Positions 44,876-53,532 of a stretch of 64,000 bases of DNA are shown one piece after another (position 1 is the first letter of the stretch; each line of letters starts with the position of its first letter). Both the position numbers and the translations under genes were made by a program. The DNA lies in contig CAVRWV010000033.1 of assembly GCA_963724985.1 (NCBI GenBank), positions 248,001 to 312,000 on the forward strand. Direction: 5' to 3'. The notes beneath the pieces were generated by a model. It did not search any database and had not been told where the DNA came from. It was given only the letters and a program-made list of their open reading frames with translations. Source of the stretch: JAJPJE01 sp963724985. Its GTDB lineage: Bacteria > Acidobacteriota > Terriglobia > Terriglobales > Acidobacteriaceae.

Positions 44876-45416
44876 GAGAATAATAGAAGCGAGCGTTTGC
44901 GAAGAGGTTGGAAAATCAAGATGACGAATTTGTCACGCAGACTTCAGCGCTGCGCAGATTGTGACTCGTAATTTTCGACCAGAGATTCTCTGATACAGAC
45001 TAGCGCGCGAGGCGAGTGCGTTGGCTGATCCAACGACACGGCCCCGGCGCTGAGGAAGGGTACTTCGGAACTGCAGATTTAGGTGTTTCGGTGAATGTTG
45101 TCATTTTTTCGACACTCTACATCTTCAACAGTGCTGCAGAAGCCGCCAGCCACATGCAGAAACCGCTTACGATCAGTGCCGTCCGAACCGCCATGTTGTC
45201 GATAAACCAATTCCACTTCGCGTCCATACTGCCTCCTGTGATTTCTTATCCGCTCACTAGATTGACGCGCTGGCTTCGCAATTGTTAGCTGCGATTTCCA
45301 ACTGCATCTAGTTCCTTATACGCAGTGACCCTCAATAAAGTTCGCAGATAATTGTGGGTATTGGATGAACAGCAACTCGGAGAGACGCACACGGAGGGAC
45401 ATGTCCCGAGGGATGA
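44876..45416. other. Intergenic region between the cytochrome operon and the DUF72 gene
   Basis: About 540 bp. It must hold the cytochrome-operon promoter and contains one likely small gene at 45117-45227. A TATTAT read on the minus strand close to the cytochrome start lacks a well-spaced -35. No repeat or terminator stands out. Confidence 0.5.
45117..45227 (-). CDS. 36-residue small membrane protein
   Basis: Short frame behind an excellent ribosome site: AGGAGG sits 4 nt before the ATG. The product, MDAKWNWFIDNMAVRTALIV, then a further 16 residues with SGFCMWLAASAALL, would have one membrane helix. No family recognised. Bacterial single-helix proteins often modulate larger membrane complexes; here the adjacent operon encodes cytochromes. 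The strong ribosome site and membrane helix argue that it is real; length argues for caution. Confidence 0.5.
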   Translation of the reverse strand: MDAKWNWFIDNMAVRTALIVSGFCMWLAASAALLKM

Positions 45417-46358
45417 CTACTCGAAACCTTGTAACGTGGGATTAACAGGTTGGGACGAAGTGGGGTGATCTGGCTCCGTAAACGGTTGAAGATCGGGATA
45501 TTGCCGGATGAGCGACTCTGGCGCCCTCACCTTTCGCCGCTCCAGCATTGATCTCAATTCCAGCGCATTCGCCGGTGCTTTGCCCTCGAAATGATTATTT
45601 GCCGCGACATAAACCTTCTCTGCCTTCTTCGATATCTTCTCGATCTTCGCCTGCCAGCCTTCTAATTCATGCGGCTTATAAAGATAGTCGTACCGATCGC
45701 TGGGTTTCTTCGGATCGAACCACTGGTCGTAGCGGCGCCCATGTAGGCGCACATATCCGATTGCCGACGTGACATGCCCACTGGGACGAATAGCGCGGCC
45801 CAGCAGCGGCTGATCGATATTGCAGAATGCGACACCCTCGGCCGTGAAGTGCTGCAGAATCGATTCGTCACTCCAACTACTGTGGCGCACCTCTACCGCC
45901 AGGGGATATTGACCGAACATCCGAATCAGTTTGTCGAGATGCTCGCGGTTCTCCTCGGTGTTCTTGAACGAGATGGGAAACTGCATCAGCAGAGCGCCCA
46001 GGCGCCCTTCCGATGCGATGGCGTCGTATCCTTCTTTCGCCAGCTTCTCATCTTCCACCGCGAAGCGAATCGTCTTTGCTGAAGTCGATTCCACTACTGC
46101 AATCGGCGAATGCGTGAAGACCTTGTTCAGCTTCGCCGTGAATTGAAATTTCGGATTGATCGCGCCCGCTTTGCGGCACCACTCGCGTCCCACATCCGGC
46201 TTGATATGTCCGTAGAACGATGTATTGATTTCGATCAGATCGAAATAGCGTGCCAGGAACTCCACCGGATGCTGCGTCTTCTTCAGGCCCCTGGGATAAA
46301 CGATCCCCTCCCAGTCTTTGTAGGCCCACCCCGCAACGCCGATGTAGAGCTCTCCCAA
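45417..46358 (-). CDS. DUF72 family protein
   Basis: 313 residues. The family's motifs are clear: LYIGVAGWAYKDWEGIVYP at the N-terminus, LARYFDLIEINTSFYG, and VEVRHSSWSDE, then YVRLHGRRYDQW. DUF72 proteins (YecE type) form a TIM barrel and have no settled function. The C-terminus is extended and proline-rich. The stop of the CAP-domain gene lies 1 nt beyond its start, so the two are likely cotranscribed. Confidence 0.88.
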   Translation of the reverse strand: MGELYIGVAGWAYKDWEGIVYPRGLKKTQHPVEFLARYFDLIEINTSFYGHIKPDVGREWCRKAGAINPKFQFTAKLNKVFTHSPIAVVESTSAKTIRFAVEDEKLAKEGYDAIASEGRLGALLMQFPISFKNTEENREHLDKLIRMFGQYPLAVEVRHSSWSDESILQHFTAEGVAFCNIDQPLLGRAIRPSGHVTSAIGYVRLHGRRYDQWFDPKKPSDRYDYLYKPHELEGWQAKIEKISKKAEKVYVAANNHFEGKAPANALELRSMLERRKVRAPESLIRQYPDLQPFTEPDHPTSSQPVNPTLQGFE

Positions 46359-46359
46359 A

Positions 46360-47172
46360 TCAATCCCCGAAAAAGACCATCGCGATCCAGAACATCCCGC
46401 CGGGCGCTTTTTCGTTCTGCACGAAACAACTGCCTACCGCGAACCTCTTGATCGACGACTGCGCTGCAATGCGGGACAAATCTGGCGGAAGCACTTCAGG
46501 CTGTGCGTTCGTATAGGCGATCGTGTAACGCACTCCGGGCAGTTGCAGAAGCGATCGATTGTTCATCTCGCCCGACTTGGCCATCGCGCAAGCTGCCGTG
46601 TGCAGTTGCGGTATCTGTACCTGTGCCAGCGGTATCTGCCGTTCGTGCCGCCGTAATTCCACGAACGCGTTCGCCGCACGCGCAGACGCCTGGTCCACAG
46701 AAAGCGCAGCCACTGTTTGCGCGAAGTCTTCTGTCACCCAGTACTCGTCGCCCTTTTGAACGATGCCGATTCCGACCGAGTTGTACTCGGGCGTCAAAAG
46801 GTTTTGCCGGTGTGGTGGCGAGTGCATGAACGCGTCATGGATTAGATCTGCCTGGGTATTGAATCCGACATTCTCGCCGCTGCGGAAGAAGTGCGCTCCA
46901 GTCACCCCGAGGCGCTCTTGCAATTCTGGTTCGCCCGGCAACTGGTGCGCTAACTTGTGCTGCCGCGCCATCGTCCAAGAGTGTTGCCGCGCAGCCTGCA
47001 GGAGTTCGGGGCTGACTTTCAACGGCGCCAAGCCAGCTTCCTGGCGAGATTCGTTCAACTGTCTCAGAACCAGCCGCTCCGCTTGCTCATCGAACTGTTG
47101 GGCCTGCAATACTAAAGGCGCGCAGGCCGCACTCATCACTGCTCCCAATACCAATATTTTGACCCAGATCAT
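46360..47172 (-). CDS. Exported CAP/SCP-domain protein
   Basis: 270 residues with a signal peptide ending near LQAQQ. CAP domain (about residues 30-150) with LNESRQEAGLAPL, HSWTMARQHKLAHQ, GENVGFNT and HSPPHRQNLLTPEYNSVGIG, the family's CAP1 and CAP2-like motifs and the His-Glu pair. Bacterial CAP proteins are secreted and their function is open (peptidase or lipid-binding has been proposed). The rest has a cysteine pair (AACAMAKSG, GSCFVQNEK) and no recognised domain. Its gene starts 96 nt before rmuC, on the opposite strand. Confidence 0.85.
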   Translation of the reverse strand: MIWVKILVLGAVMSAACAPLVLQAQQFDEQAERLVLRQLNESRQEAGLAPLKVSPELLQAARQHSWTMARQHKLAHQLPGEPELQERLGVTGAHFFRSGENVGFNTQADLIHDAFMHSPPHRQNLLTPEYNSVGIGIVQKGDEYWVTEDFAQTVAALSVDQASARAANAFVELRRHERQIPLAQVQIPQLHTAACAMAKSGEMNNRSLLQLPGVRYTIAYTNAQPEVLPPDLSRIAAQSSIKRFAVGSCFVQNEKAPGGMFWIAMVFFGD

Positions 47173-47267
47173 GCCAGTATGAACCCGCCATTGCAGGTAA
47201 ATGTTCTCCCTTACAGATTGTGTGGCCCTGCTATGTTACGATTCGCCCAAGTTCTCTTGGAGACTTC

Positions 47268-48695
47268 ATGCAACCGGTACTCATTCTATCCGCCGTTGTG
47301 ATCGGTGTGGTCGCAGGCGTGGTCATTGGATATCTTCTCGGCCGCGACCGTACCCGCGGCACGCAGCAGTCTCGCATCCTGGAAACGGAGAAACGCGCCA
47401 GCGCCGCTGAAGCCCTGGCAGCGGCTGCGGAGGCTGGACGAAAGCAATCAGAAGCTCTCCTCGCCGAAACCCGCCAGCGGTTGGAAGAAAGCCAGCGAGC
47501 CCGCACCGCCGCAGAAACCGAATTGAAGGCCGAGCGCCAACGTCTGGATGAGGAACGCCGCCTGCTGGAAGAGGCTGGCAACAAATTCAAAGATGCATTC
47601 GACGCACTGGCTGCACAAGCTCTAAAGACCAACAACGAATCATTCCTCGAACTGGCAAAGAGTGCGCTCGGGCGCTTCCAGTCCGATGCGCAAAAGGACC
47701 TGGAGTCGCGACAGAAGGCTGTAGAAACCTTGGTGCAGCCCATACACGAGTCGCTCAACAAGGTGGATCAGCAGATTCAGCAGATGGAAATCGCCCGCAG
47801 CGAAGCGTATGGCGGCCTAAGCGCGCAGGTTAAGTCGCTGATCAGCACGCAGGAAAGATTGCAGAGCGAAACCGGCAACCTGGTGAAGGCGCTCAGCGCG
47901 CCCAACGTTCGCGGGCGCTGGGGAGAAATCCAGCTACGCCGCGTGGTCGAACTCGCCGGCATGGTCTCCTATTGCGACTTTCAGGAGCAAGCGACGGTTT
48001 CAACGCAGGACGGAAAACTGCGTCCCGACATGATTGTGCGTCTGCCCGGCGGAAAAAATATCGTCGTGGACTCGAAGGCTCCGCTGCAGGCCTATCTCGA
48101 ATCGCTCGAAAGCACCGATGATGATCGGCGCCGTGAATGTTTGCGCGCGCATGCTCGCCAGATCCGTGAGCACATGAAGAACTTAAGCTCCAAAGCCTAT
48201 ACGGAACAGTTCCAGCCTTCGCCCGAATTCGTTGTCATGTTTCTTCCCGGAGAGACCTTCTTCAGCGCCGCGCTCGAACACGACTCTGGTCTGATTGAAG
48301 AAGGCGTGATGCAGGGCGTGATTCCTGCATCGCCGACTACGCTTATCGCTCTGCTACGCGCCGTGGCCTATGGCTGGAAACAGGAGAAGCTCGCCGCCAA
48401 CGCACAGGCGATCAGCGATCTGGGACGCGAACTCTACGAGCGCCTGCGCACGGTTGCTGGTCACCTGAGCGCGGTGGGCAGCGGCCTCGATCGCGCTGTC
48501 GATTCCTATAACCGCGCCGTCGGATCGCTCGAGTCACGCGTGATGGTATCCGCACGCAAGCTCCGCGAACTGGGCGCCACGACCGGCGACGAAATCGAAG
48601 ATCCAGAGCCAGTGGACAAGGTCAGCCGCAATCTGCAGTTACCGGATCTGATCGAGGAACCGCTCTTCAACGAAACGTCGATCGGTAAGAACTGA
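47268..48695 (+). CDS. rmuC: DNA recombination protein RmuC
   Basis: 475 residues from ATG 47268, behind GGAG. Single N-terminal membrane helix (PVLILSAVVIGVVAGVVIGY), a long coiled coil (about residues 35-200) and the RmuC nuclease-like domain (NVRGRWGEIQLRRVVELAGM, VDSKAPLQAYLES, EFVVMFLPGETFFSAAL, ATPTTLIALLRAVAYGW-type motif as SPTTLIALLRAVAYGW). RmuC limits inversion at short inverted repeats. Notably, this window contains several REP palindromes that such a protein would affect. Confidence 0.92.
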   Translation: MQPVLILSAVVIGVVAGVVIGYLLGRDRTRGTQQSRILETEKRASAAEALAAAAEAGRKQSEALLAETRQRLEESQRARTAAETELKAERQRLDEERRLLEEAGNKFKDAFDALAAQALKTNNESFLELAKSALGRFQSDAQKDLESRQKAVETLVQPIHESLNKVDQQIQQMEIARSEAYGGLSAQVKSLISTQERLQSETGNLVKALSAPNVRGRWGEIQLRRVVELAGMVSYCDFQEQATVSTQDGKLRPDMIVRLPGGKNIVVDSKAPLQAYLESLESTDDDRRRECLRAHARQIREHMKNLSSKAYTEQFQPSPEFVVMFLPGETFFSAALEHDSGLIEEGVMQGVIPASPTTLIALLRAVAYGWKQEKLAANAQAISDLGRELYERLRTVAGHLSAVGSGLDRAVDSYNRAVGSLESRVMVSARKLRELGATTGDEIEDPEPVDKVSRNLQLPDLIEEPLFNETSIGKN

Positions 48696-48713
48696 CGAGC
48701 TGAAACCGGAACT

Positions 48714-48836
48714 GCAGATGCCTCGCTCCCCTCGTCATGACAACCAAATTCATGGCTGCTCCACGAATTTGTGCCTCGCTCCACTAAACTTCGTTTGTCA
48801 TCACGAGCGAGCGCAGCGAGCGAGGGATCTGCATTT
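48714..48836. repeat. Imperfect long inverted repeat downstream of rmuC
   Basis: CAGATGCCTCGCTCCCCTCG on the left and ACGAG, then AGCGAGCGAGGGATCTGCA on the right are nearly complementary, with an inner TCATGACAA facing TTGTCAT. The centre holds two GAATTTGTGCC/CGTT-like repeats. Structured extragenic element between convergent rmuC and pspA; it may act as a transcription stop for both, though no T-tract is present. Confidence 0.5.
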
Positions 48837-48858
48837 TGTAGCTTTGACGAACGCCCAA

Positions 48859-49527
48859 CTACGCCGTCACCTTCTTGCGCTCTTTCATCTCCACCAGCAA
48901 CTGGTTGATCTTGTCTTCCTTCTCCAGAGCAACCAGCTTGTCGCTGAGTGAATCCTCGCCGGCGATCTCGCCCTTCGCCTGCGCGACGGCTTCCTCATGC
49001 GAGACTTTTCTTTTCATGCGATCAAACGTGCCTGAATTGGCACTGTTCGTCGCTGCCATTTGCGCGTCGCGAGCCTTGCCGAGGACGCGCGAGCGGCGGT
49101 GTTGCGCCACCAGCACATCGGCTTTCGCCTCCGCTTCGGAGAGCTTCTGCTCAAGCTTCTGCAACGCCGACTTCAGGTTCTCGACTTCAATCTTCTGATC
49201 GGCCACCTGCTGCCGGTAGTTCTCCGTTAGCTGCTTGTAGCTGAGCGATCGCTCGATTGCCGCTTTCGCCAGGTCATCCTGCTTCTTATCGACAGCCAAT
49301 TCAGCGCGGCGGATCCAGTCCTTCTCCAGATCGTCCGTTTCTTTCAGCTTCTTCTCCAGCAGGTGCTGATCGGCAAGCGCAATTGCTACCTGCGTCTTCA
49401 CCTGGATCAGCTGATTTTGCATATCCAGGATTACCTGCTTGATCATTTTCTCCGGATCTTCAGCCTTATCGACCAGGTCATTCAGATTCGCACGAATTAA
49501 CGTAGAGACTCTTTCCAGCAGCGCCAT
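48859..49527 (-). CDS. pspA: PspA/IM30 family membrane-stress protein
   Basis: 222 residues, nearly all alpha-helical coiled coil, typical of PspA/IM30. N-terminal MALLERVSTLIRANLNDLVDKAEDPEKMI is the membrane-binding amphipathic helix and conserved PspA start; later TFDRMKRKV-type helices end the protein. Such proteins polymerise on stressed membranes (ESCRT-III superfamily) and support proton-motive force. It lies 120 nt downstream of the flotillin gene in the same orientation, so it is the last member of the membrane-integrity group. Confidence 0.92.
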   Translation of the reverse strand: MALLERVSTLIRANLNDLVDKAEDPEKMIKQVILDMQNQLIQVKTQVAIALADQHLLEKKLKETDDLEKDWIRRAELAVDKKQDDLAKAAIERSLSYKQLTENYRQQVADQKIEVENLKSALQKLEQKLSEAEAKADVLVAQHRRSRVLGKARDAQMAATNSANSGTFDRMKRKVSHEEAVAQAKGEIAGEDSLSDKLVALEKEDKINQLLVEMKERKKVTA

Positions 49528-49647
49528 AATCCACTCCTTCTACTTCGAATACTTCCTACAGATTGCAACAACCTGAGCGGTGCGAGTCTCAGTGACCGCA
49601 CCACTCGAGAAACGACTGGGCCCCGCCGTAGCGGAGCCCTTTACGAC

Positions 49648-51111
49648 CTACGCCCCCGCGCCCTTCGCCTTCGCGTCGCCACCGCCGTTGCCGTCAATGG
49701 TGGGTGTGGGCGATTTATCTCCGATGCTGCGGATGCGCCCAAACAGCTCCGACATCTGCATCCCCGATAGCGTCTCGAACAATGCCGGCACCTGCGCCGC
49801 CATCTTCGCGATGTCGCCGGTGATCTTGCTCATCCCCGCAGAATCACCATTGCCCGTCGAAACAATAGTGATCTTGTCGACATTGTTCAGCGGACTCGCC
49901 AGCGCTCTCACCACCTCCGGCAAGCCGGTAATCAGTTTGTCGACGACCGCCGCCTGGTTGTATTCCTGGTAAGCTTCGGCCTTCACGTTCATCGCCCTCG
50001 CCTCAGCATCGCCCTTCTTGAAGATGATTTCGGCTTCGGCCTCGCCCTGCTGCTTGATCGCCGACGCCTTGCCTTCTGCTTCTGCCATCAGCCGTGACTT
50101 CTCGGCTTCCGCGAGCGTCTGAATGCGCTGACGTTCGATCTCCGCCTGTTTCAGCACGGTCGCAATCAGCTCTTTTTCGCGGCGAGCGATTTCCGCGTCT
50201 TGCACCTTCACCTGCTCCAGCTTTTCCACCTGCTGGATTTTCACCTGCTCGGCGATAACCTGCTGCTGCATGACGTTGGTCTGGATCTCGTAAGCCTTGT
50301 CAGCTTGCGCCTGCTGGCGCTTGCTGATTTCGAGAGCCTGCGCTTTTTTCACGTCCAGATCGCGTTGCGCCTCGGCCTGCTTCGCCAGTGAAACCGTCTC
50401 CGCAAGCACGCGCTCCTGATCGGCCTGCGCCTTCGCCACCGCCGACTCTCTCTGTGCCAACGCCCGCTTGATCGCCGTATCGCGCTCAGCTTCCGCCGCC
50501 GCCACATCGGCATCGCGCTTAATGCGCGCAATATCCGGACGCCCCATGTTGGTGATGTACTCGTTCTTGTCGCGCACTTCCTTGATCGTGAACGAGATCA
50601 CCTCGAGCCCCATCTTGCTCATGTCGTCAGCGCAAGTGCCGCGCATGCGGTCGCTCACCATCTCCGGCTGCTTCACGATCTCTTCCACCGTGAGCTGGCC
50701 GATGATGCCGCGCAGATGGCCTTCCATCACCAACCGGATCAGCCCTTCGCGCTCCTGGTCCGTCTTCGTCAGGAACTGCTCCGCGGCCGTCACGATCGAC
50801 TCCGGATCGGACTTCACCTTGATCTGCGCCACCGCCTCTACCGTGACCGCGACGCCCTGCTTCGTGTAGAGATCCTGTTGCGGCGCCACGTCAAACGACA
50901 TCAACTCCAGCGAAAGCAGACGCGCGCTTTCGACCATGGGGAAGATCACCGTTCCGCTTCCCTTTACGATTCTTGTTTTGCGATAGCCATAAACGATGAG
51001 CGCTTCATGCGGCCCGGCCTTCCGATAAAGCCGGGCGAAGACCGCCATCAGGAAGAACACCGAGAGCAATACCAGTCCAACAATGATCAAAATGTCATTC
51101 GGGATACCCAT
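49648..51111 (-). CDS. Flotillin-like SPFH/band-7 protein
   Basis: 487 residues. An N-terminal membrane anchor (ILIIVGLVLLSVFFLMAVFARLY), an SPFH/band-7 domain (about residues 30-190; GTVIFPMVESARLLSLELMS, EVISFTIKEVRD) and a long coiled coil rich in A-E-A-E and K-Q-A-E motifs (about 190-400), then a flotillin tail. Similar to YuaG/FloT flotillins, which organise membrane microdomains and work with NfeD proteins. It follows the DUF1648 and NfeD-like genes in one operon, which matches the common NfeD-flotillin pairing. Confidence 0.92.
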   Translation of the reverse strand: MGIPNDILIIVGLVLLSVFFLMAVFARLYRKAGPHEALIVYGYRKTRIVKGSGTVIFPMVESARLLSLELMSFDVAPQQDLYTKQGVAVTVEAVAQIKVKSDPESIVTAAEQFLTKTDQEREGLIRLVMEGHLRGIIGQLTVEEIVKQPEMVSDRMRGTCADDMSKMGLEVISFTIKEVRDKNEYITNMGRPDIARIKRDADVAAAEAERDTAIKRALAQRESAVAKAQADQERVLAETVSLAKQAEAQRDLDVKKAQALEISKRQQAQADKAYEIQTNVMQQQVIAEQVKIQQVEKLEQVKVQDAEIARREKELIATVLKQAEIERQRIQTLAEAEKSRLMAEAEGKASAIKQQGEAEAEIIFKKGDAEARAMNVKAEAYQEYNQAAVVDKLITGLPEVVRALASPLNNVDKITIVSTGNGDSAGMSKITGDIAKMAAQVPALFETLSGMQMSELFGRIRSIGDKSPTPTIDGNGGGDAKAKGAGA

Positions 51112-51142
51112 AACGCCTCCAAGCGAAAGTCAAAATTGCGAA

Positions 51143-52120
51143 TCAAACCGACTTCATCATTACGTCTAAATCCTTCACCAGCCGCTCCGGCTGATCGTGC
51201 CCCAGATACACGGTGCGCTGCGGCGTGCGAATCCGTACCGCCTCATGCCCGTGCCAAATGAAGGCCCGCCTCCCGGGCAACATGCGAATGCCCCAGCCGC
51301 CGAAATCTCCCAGCGGATCGATCTGCGCGACGCGATAGTCCTGAATCGTCGCCTTCGGAATCGTGCACACTCGAATGCCGCCAGTGCGCACCTCCACACC
51401 AGTGCTGGTGACCCGGTAACGGAACCCACCCCACGCCTGCGTGATCACCCACAGCATCAACGCCGTAACCGCGTAAAGTAATATCCTCAGCCAAATCGGC
51501 GCTGGCGGAAGCTTGATGGCAATCCCCAGAAACACCGCCGCCAATATGGCGAACAGTAGCGCGGCGAGAGGCGCACGTTGCGTTTCTTCCGCCACCAGTC
51601 GCCCTTGCGAAGGCGGAACTGCCGGAGTGACAACAGCCGGCGTGGCTGCAACCGGCGTCGAGCCAACGGCCGAACAGCCCACTGCGGCTTTACGTCCCGC
51701 TCTCACAACCGCAATCACCACCCCGACGATCGCGATGAGCGGCGTCAGCACCGCGACGCGTCCCAAAATCCTGAGCACGTCCAACCGGGCCAACGCGTTG
51801 AATTCCAGGACTCCGATGAACGCCATACACATCAGCGCGGAGACGACATATTGAACAAACAACATCACCCCTGCCACACCGGACGTGCGCTTGGGCAACA
51901 AGCTCAGGATCGTAAACAACGCCAGTACGCCGACGGTCATGCCGATGAATCCCACTACGAAATCGCCACGGTCTGACCAGCCATTCGGCACGTTGTTGGC
52001 ATTGAAGTGCACGGCAATCCGCTCCGGCAGCAGATCCTGCAGCTGCCAGTAACGCCATAACATCGCTGGCAGAATCAGCCATGGCAGCAGGCTCAGATTG
52101 CGCCAGTGTGTGCGTGTCAT
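51143..52120 (-). CDS. DUF1648-domain membrane protein with PH-like C-terminus
   Basis: 325 residues. The N-terminal DUF1648 motif reads LLPERIAVHFNANNVPNGWSD and is followed by four or five membrane helices. The C-terminal region (about residues 225-320; YRVTSTGVEVRTGGIRVCTI, PKATIQDYRVAQIDPLGD) resembles PH-type domains found in bacterial membrane proteins. Function unknown. Overlaps the NfeD-like gene by 4 nt upstream and lies 31 nt before the flotillin start, so it belongs to that operon. Confidence 0.75.
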   Translation of the reverse strand: MTRTHWRNLSLLPWLILPAMLWRYWQLQDLLPERIAVHFNANNVPNGWSDRGDFVVGFIGMTVGVLALFTILSLLPKRTSGVAGVMLFVQYVVSALMCMAFIGVLEFNALARLDVLRILGRVAVLTPLIAIVGVVIAVVRAGRKAAVGCSAVGSTPVAATPAVVTPAVPPSQGRLVAEETQRAPLAALLFAILAAVFLGIAIKLPPAPIWLRILLYAVTALMLWVITQAWGGFRYRVTSTGVEVRTGGIRVCTIPKATIQDYRVAQIDPLGDFGGWGIRMLPGRRAFIWHGHEAVRIRTPQRTVYLGHDQPERLVKDLDVMMKSV

Positions 52121-52770
52121 TGCTTGCTCCCTTTCTCCTGCTCCGACTCTTGCGCCGCACCCGACAACTCATCCCAGCGCTGCACGTATGCGATTCCCCG
52201 CTCGTAACGCGTCACTACAATTTCAGTTCCCTTCGTAATCGGACCGGCGTTATCGCTCCGCGCTCCCGCGCAGCGACGGGCGCCCTCCTGCGAGAACACG
52301 ATCTCTCCTGTGCCGCCCTCGCGAATTGGAACCGTCACCGTGCCGAGCACACCCACCATGTCGTAATCGGCCGGATCGAGATGACTGTCGTATTTCATCA
52401 GCACCTTCGCCACAAAGAAGAAGATGATCGAAGCGCCAATGAATCCCACGACGGCAGAGATCATCAGCACGAAGCCAATCCACAGGCCGGAGTAACGCGT
52501 CAGCAGATAGCCCGTTCCCCCAAACCATGCCAGGAAGGCCGCAACCGTTCCGAAATTAAAGAGTGACAGTTGCTCGCTCGCGCCCTGCGCATGGCCAGGC
52601 GCGGGATGCATAGCCGTCGGCGTTCCATGTGTCAGGTCGAAATGAACGTGTGCGCCTCCGTGAAAATGCATATGCGGCAGATGCAAATGAAAGCTACCCA
52701 ACAAGAACGAAACAAAGCTCAGTGCAAACCCGATCACGAAACACGTCAGATAGACATCAGCCCAGCTCAT
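52117..52770 (-). CDS. NfeD-like membrane protein
   Basis: 217 residues from ATG 52770, behind GGAGGT; an open frame continues 39 codons upstream over the regulator. Three membrane segments (about residues 4-25, 75-95, 100-125; the segment GLWIGFVLMISAVVGFIGASIIF is clear), a histidine-rich stretch between them (FHLHLPHMHFHGGAHVHFD) and a C-terminal soluble beta domain (MVGVLGTVTVPIREGGTGEIVF) that fits the OB-fold domain of NfeD. NfeD proteins partner with flotillins. Start overlaps the regulator stop by 4 nt. Confidence 0.8.
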   Translation of the reverse strand: MSWADVYLTCFVIGFALSFVSFLLGSFHLHLPHMHFHGGAHVHFDLTHGTPTAMHPAPGHAQGASEQLSLFNFGTVAAFLAWFGGTGYLLTRYSGLWIGFVLMISAVVGFIGASIIFFFVAKVLMKYDSHLDPADYDMVGVLGTVTVPIREGGTGEIVFSQEGARRCAGARSDNAGPITKGTEIVVTRYERGIAYVQRWDELSGAAQESEQEKGSKQ

Positions 52771-53276
52771 CGTGACCTCCCATTCGAGGGCGCGCCCTCC
52801 ATCCCTTCCGTCTCCGGCTTCAACACCTGCAACAGCCGATCCGCCAGCTGCGGTGTGTCCAGGATGGCGCCCAGCAAGATCAGGCACTTCCTTGAATCAT
52901 CGTGGCGCGATATCTCTAGCAAAGCATGGCGGAGTTGCGGATCGCGACGAAAACGCTCAGCGCCGCTCACCAGCCACAAATCCAGCTTGTCCTCGGCCAC
53001 CCGCAGTGGAGATTGCAACTCCGTGTGATATCCATCGGGATCGTCCACCAGGTATCCCGGATGAACATTGAAGAACCGTGCCAGCAGCATGCGCGTGGAA
53101 TTCGTCAGGTGCGGACGCGCACCGCTTTCAATCTGCGAAAGGTACGACTGGCTGATCGGCTTTCCGATCTCCTTCTTCACTGCCTGCTTTACTTCCTGTT
53201 GCGTCATGTCGCGGCCCAGGCCCCGCAGGGCGCCTTCGACCTCGCGCAAGTAGCGTATTTTTTCGCCTAGCTTCAT
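52767..53276 (-). CDS. XRE-family transcriptional regulator
   Basis: 169 residues. N-terminal helix-turn-helix (about residues 5-65) reads IRYLREVEGALRGLGRDMTQ, then ISQSYLSQIESGARPHLTN, with the HPGYLVDDPDGYHTEL segment that follows the motif in this subgroup. The C-terminal half is helical and leucine-rich. It heads the operon NfeD-like, DUF1648, flotillin, pspA, and is the obvious candidate to control it. The first gene in a run of translational overlaps. Confidence 0.88.
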   Translation of the reverse strand: MKLGEKIRYLREVEGALRGLGRDMTQQEVKQAVKKEIGKPISQSYLSQIESGARPHLTNSTRMLLARFFNVHPGYLVDDPDGYHTELQSPLRVAEDKLDLWLVSGAERFRRDPQLRHALLEISRHDDSRKCLILLGAILDTPQLADRLLQVLKPETEGMEGAPSNGRSR

Positions 53277-53433
53277 ATTACGGATTGCAATTGTTATATT
53301 GCGATCTGCGATGAGTCAAGTAAAAATGTAATAAAAGTGGCGATTGCTGATGTGCACGGTCCGAACCGGAACCCGCGGCTCGCAAGTCTCATCTTTTCCT
53401 ATAGTTGGCTGGGGCTGCGGTTTTCGGATCTGA

Positions 53434-53463
53434 CAGACTGAGAGACTGAAGAACTGATCGACA
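53434..53463. repeat. Dispersed CAGTCGATCAG-type repeat, copy 1
   Basis: Short intergenic run, on the minus strand GTCGATCAG, then TCAGTCTCTCAGTC. The same words recur at 59166-59230 and 61321-61355. Confidence 0.6.
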
Positions 53464-53467
53464 AAAC

Positions 53468-53493
53468 AAAAGCCCCTGCGGGCGCAGAGGCTT
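53468..53493 (-). terminator. Terminator of the exported repeat protein
   Basis: On the minus strand AGCCTCTGC pairs with GCAGGGGCT (one G-T pair) around GCCC, followed by TTTGTTTTG. It lies 40 nt beyond the stop of the gene. Confidence 0.8.
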
Positions 53494-53532
53494 TGACTTC
53501 ACACTTCTCGACTTCGCTTGATCTGACCTTGC

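Noticed and set aside
49590..49635. Terminator between flotillin and pspA
   Set aside because: A GC-rich hairpin exists, but neither side has a T-tract; the genes are probably cotranscribed.
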